From the NCBI GenBank assembly GCA_039818825.1, contig JBCBTD010000082.1, positions 1 to 16,090 of the forward strand: a stretch of DNA of 16,090 bases. Direction: 5' to 3'. This stretch comes from JBCBTD01 sp039818825. Its GTDB lineage: Bacteria; Pseudomonadota; Alphaproteobacteria; Geminicoccales; Geminicoccaceae. Below, in pieces: positions 14,186 to 16,090 of this stretch (position 1 is the first letter of the stretch; each line of letters opens with the position of its first letter). The notes below the pieces were generated by a model. That model made no database searches. It saw nothing but the letters and a program-made list of their open reading frames with translations, and was not told where the DNA came from. A program made the translations under genes and the position numbers.

Positions 14186-14758
14186 TCACACGCCCAAGGC
14201 CGTCCGGAACCGGTGCTTCAAGAGGTACCCGTCGCGCGGCGGCAACGCCCGCGGTGTCTCGTTGGCGGCAACGGCCACGCGGACGAACCCGAGCCCCGCC
14301 CGCGCCACGAGCCGCGGCCGCACTGCCACGACGGCTTCGAGCGTGGCAAGGTTGGCGGTCCAAGCGAACCCGCAGGCCGTAGCGACGGCCATGAGGTCGA
14401 CGCTGCTGGCCGTATGGCTGGCCTGCATCCCTGTCTCGCCATAGCGGCCGTTGTCGAGCACGGCGACGGTCAGGTTCGCGGGCCGTTTGACGCCGCATGT
14501 CGCCAGCGCGCCCAAGCCCATCAACACCTCGCCGTCGCCGGTGAGGACCAGCACGGCCTCGTCCGGGCGCGCCAGCGCCAATCCCAGGCCCATGGGCACG
14601 GCACCGCCCATGGCGCCCCAGAGATAGAAGTTGCGCGGATGGTCGCCGGCAGCAAAGGCATCGTAGGCTGGGGAGCCTAGGCCGGTGACCACCAAGAGAT
14701 CGCCGCGCTCGGCGAACAGTGCGGTCGTCGCCTGGCGGCGATCCAAAGCTGCTACCAC
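14186..14758 (-). CDS. ThDP-dependent decarboxylase, beta subunit (sulfopyruvate/phosphonopyruvate decarboxylase type)
   Basis: A 190-residue C-terminal half of a split thiamin-diphosphate enzyme. The cofactor-binding motif is G74-D75-G76-E77 followed by N103 (GDG ... TVAVLDN), preceded by FYLWGAMGGAVPMGLGLALA, the usual lead-in. The tail PRDGYLLKHRFRTALG is typical of the family, whose members end in a Lys-x-Arg-Phe segment. With the alpha subunit it would decarboxylate a 3-sulfo-, 3-phosphono- or similar 2-oxoacid to the aldehyde; which one is not decided. The start is a GTG at 14756-14758, which overlaps the alpha stop codon by 7 bp (shared bases 14752-14758). AGGAAG lies 2-5 nt upstream inside the alpha coding region, so translation is probably coupled. 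The open frame continues up to 15250 but that part is a shadow of the alpha gene. Confidence 0.88.
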   Translation of the reverse strand: MVAALDRRQATTALFAERGDLLVVTGLGSPAYDAFAAGDHPRNFYLWGAMGGAVPMGLGLALARPDEAVLVLTGDGEVLMGLGALATCGVKRPANLTVAVLDNGRYGETGMQASHTASSVDLMAVATACGFAWTANLATLEAVVAVRPRLVARAGLGFVRVAVAANETPRALPPRDGYLLKHRFRTALGV

Positions 14759-15258
14759 CGCTTCCTGCCGATCAGCCGCTGGCCAAGGAGCGCGGCCACC
14801 GCGACGTCGCTGGCGAAAGCCATCTCGAAGGCGCCGCCGACCACCTCGGCGACGTCCTCGGCGCGGTCGGCGCGGTGCACGACCACCCCCATCGCCTCCA
14901 GGGTGGCGGCGCAGGCCTGACCCATCGGCACCTGCCACCCGTTGAATTCTGCCCACTCGCCACGCATCGTGACCAGCATCGGCAACGGGAAACCGCAATT
15001 GCGGTTGAGGCTCAGCATGTTGATGCAGTTGCCGACGCCGCTCGACTGCATCAAAAGCAGGCCGCGCTGGCCGCCGAGCCAGGCACCCGCCAGGAGCGGG
15101 ATGCCCTCTTCTTCGGTCGTGAGCACGGTGGCTTCGATCGCCGGGTCCGCCTCGCAGGCGGCGATCACGGATGTGTGACCGGCATCTGGCACGTAGGCGA
15201 CCTGGCGGATCTCCGCCGCGCTGATCGCCTCGACGATCTGCTGTTGCCATGGGTCCAT
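14752..15258 (-). CDS. ThDP-dependent decarboxylase, alpha subunit (sulfopyruvate/phosphonopyruvate decarboxylase type)
   Basis: A 168-residue N-terminal half of a split thiamin-diphosphate enzyme, the PYR domain. The cofactor-activating glutamate lies in TVLTTEEEGIPLLAGAWLGG (Glu49-51), and MQSSGVGNCINMLSLN (70-85) is the family's MQNSGLGN-type signature. It fits ComD and the N-terminal half of phosphonopyruvate decarboxylase. It acts with the beta subunit encoded immediately downstream, with a 7-bp overlap. The ATG at 15256-15258 starts MDPWQQQIVEAI; the open frame reaching 16068 is antisense to the binding-protein gene and is rejected. No clear Shine-Dalgarno precedes this ATG. Instead an inverted repeat arm (15267-15273) covers that position. 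Divergent from an ABC binding-protein gene, it may act on a compound that system imports. Confidence 0.88.
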   Translation of the reverse strand: MDPWQQQIVEAISAAEIRQVAYVPDAGHTSVIAACEADPAIEATVLTTEEEGIPLLAGAWLGGQRGLLLMQSSGVGNCINMLSLNRNCGFPLPMLVTMRGEWAEFNGWQVPMGQACAATLEAMGVVVHRADRAEDVAEVVGGAFEMAFASDVAVAALLGQRLIGRKRW

Positions 15259-15426
15259 GGCCGCAGTTGGCCTAGTGGCACCGAGGTTGCAAGGCCAAGT
15301 GACGGCGGCCCCGCGCGTGACGTGCGAGGCTGGTGGCCTACTTAGGTCTAGAGTAAGAGTGACGGTCGGGTGCGGTGATCCTTCCCGGTCCGCCGTGCAT
15401 GAACCAGAATGGGAGTAGATGCGATC
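15259..15426. promoter_or_regulatory. Divergent control region between decarboxylase genes and ABC binding protein
   Basis: A 7-bp inverted repeat, TTGGCCT (15267-15273) and AGGCCAA (15292-15298), has an 18-nt spacer and lies just upstream of the alpha-subunit ATG. GTGACG occurs three times on the plus strand, at 15299-15304, 15317-15322 and 15359-15364, and the first and third share AGTGACGG. These could be regulator sites, with no regulator gene in the window. The binding-protein gene has GGGAG at 15411-15415, 11 nt before its ATG. I see no clear -35/-10 pair. Confidence 0.35.
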
Positions 15427-16090
15427 ATGACCCGAACCGGTCTCTTGCTCGCCTCGGCGGCGCTCTTGACGCTGACTGGTGTTGCGGCCCACGCCCAGGA
15501 GAAGGTGTTCCGCTACGCCACCACCGGCGACATCCTCGGTCTCGACCCTCACAGCCACAACGAGGGCCCGACCAACACCATGAAGAACAACTTCTATGGG
15601 CGACTGATCCACCGGGCGCCGGATCTGTCGTTGGAGCCGGACCTGGCAACGTCCTGGGAACGTATCGACGATACGACCTGGCGCTTCGATCTGCGCCCCG
15701 ACGTCACGTTCCACAACGGCAACCCGTTCACTGCCAGCGACGTGGTCTACAGCTTCAACCGTCAGAGTCAGGACAGCTCGGAGATGTCGTTCGCACTGTC
15801 CTCGGTGGCAGACGTCACCGCGGTCGACGATCTCACCGTCGAGGTCAAGACCAGTGCGCCGGACCCGACACTGCTCTTGAACATGCCGAACTTCTACATC
15901 GTCGACGAGGAGTTCATGGAGGCGAACGACGCCTTCGAAGTCATTGCCGGCGCCGGGCAGACCAACTTCGCCAACCTCAACGTCAACGGCACAGGTCCCT
16001 ACCGCTTGGTCGAGTGGGTCCAGGACAACCAGGTCGTGCTGGAACCCAACGAGGATTGGTGGGGTCACGAGACCCGCACCGACAACATCG
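15427..16090 (+). CDS. ABC transporter substrate-binding protein, family 5 (partial, 3' end outside window)
   Basis: The first 221 residues of a periplasmic solute-binding protein of the peptide/nickel/opine type (SBP family 5, DppA/OppA fold). Residues 1-23 are a signal peptide (MTRTG, a Leu/Ala core, likely cleavage after AAHA). The mature part opens with FRYATTGDILGLDPHS and continues with NFYGRLIHRAPD, PDLATSWERIDDTTWRFDLRPDVTFHNGNPFTASDVVYSFNR (about 74-112), and NGTGPYRLVEW near the end of the window, all diagnostic of family 5. Full-length members have about 500-550 residues, so just under half is present. It delivers a substrate to an inner-membrane ABC permease, probably encoded further on. 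The ligand is not predictable. The gene is divergent from the ThDP decarboxylase pair with 168 bp between them, which suggests shared regulation. Confidence 0.93.
   Translation, partial: MTRTGLLLASAALLTLTGVAAHAQEKVFRYATTGDILGLDPHSHNEGPTNTMKNNFYGRLIHRAPDLSLEPDLATSWERIDDTTWRFDLRPDVTFHNGNPFTASDVVYSFNRQSQDSSEMSFALSSVADVTAVDDLTVEVKTSAPDPTLLLNMPNFYIVDEEFMEANDAFEVIAGAGQTNFANLNVNGTGPYRLVEWVQDNQVVLEPNEDWWGHETRTDNI

Noticed and set aside
15259..16068. Upstream extension of the alpha-subunit open frame to 16068
   Set aside because: It runs antisense through the ABC binding-protein gene, which has a signal peptide and clear family motifs. The decarboxylase homology begins at the ATG at 15258.

Overview
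The window looks like chromosomal DNA from a high-GC Gram-negative bacterium. The strong G/C third-position bias, mutS and typA, and the periplasmic solute-binding protein suggest an alphaproteobacterium, perhaps near Rhodospirillales; that lineage is an inference from style, not a phylogenetic result. I see no rRNA, tRNA, CRISPR array, insertion sequence or integrase. Genes are tightly packed and often convergent, with gaps of 3, 9 and 36 bp between stop codons.

Layout. 1-93: tail of an unidentified plus-strand gene. 191-886 (minus): CBS-CBS-BON protein, divergent from a Bcr/CflA-type MFS exporter (1034-2242, plus). 2246-5376 (minus): mutS followed, with a 4-bp ATGA overlap, by a small exported EF-hand protein. 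Divergent from mutS is an unrecognised acidic protein (5505-6035, plus), and then the most interesting gene of the window, a 607-residue multidomain pentameric ligand-gated ion channel (6133-7956, plus). It converges on typA/bipA (7966-9795, minus). Divergent from typA is a plus-strand series: a Nudix hydrolase of ADP-ribose pyrophosphatase type (9875-10435), an exported ChaN-like protein (10502-11422) and a class A flavin monooxygenase (11546-13147). Last comes a minus-strand group made of a two-gene ThDP-dependent decarboxylase of sulfopyruvate/phosphonopyruvate decarboxylase type (alpha 14752-15258, beta 14186-14758) and a TenA/PqqC-fold protein (13184-13861). Divergent from these is the start of a family 5 peptide/opine-type ABC substrate-binding protein (15427 to the window end).

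How the genes may work together. mutS and typA are housekeeping genes. The right-hand block (TenA-like protein, split ThDP decarboxylase, divergent ABC binding protein) could be a small uptake and catabolism module with a thiamin connection; this rests on gene order alone. The channel gene has an N-terminal region of about 290 residues ahead of a canonical ligand-binding domain and four membrane helices, the layout known from the bacterial channel DeCLIC. It is the best candidate here for an undescribed system, because neither its ligand nor its physiological role can be read from its neighbours.

The long antisense open frames over mutS, the channel gene, typA and the MFS gene are treated as GC-driven shadows.
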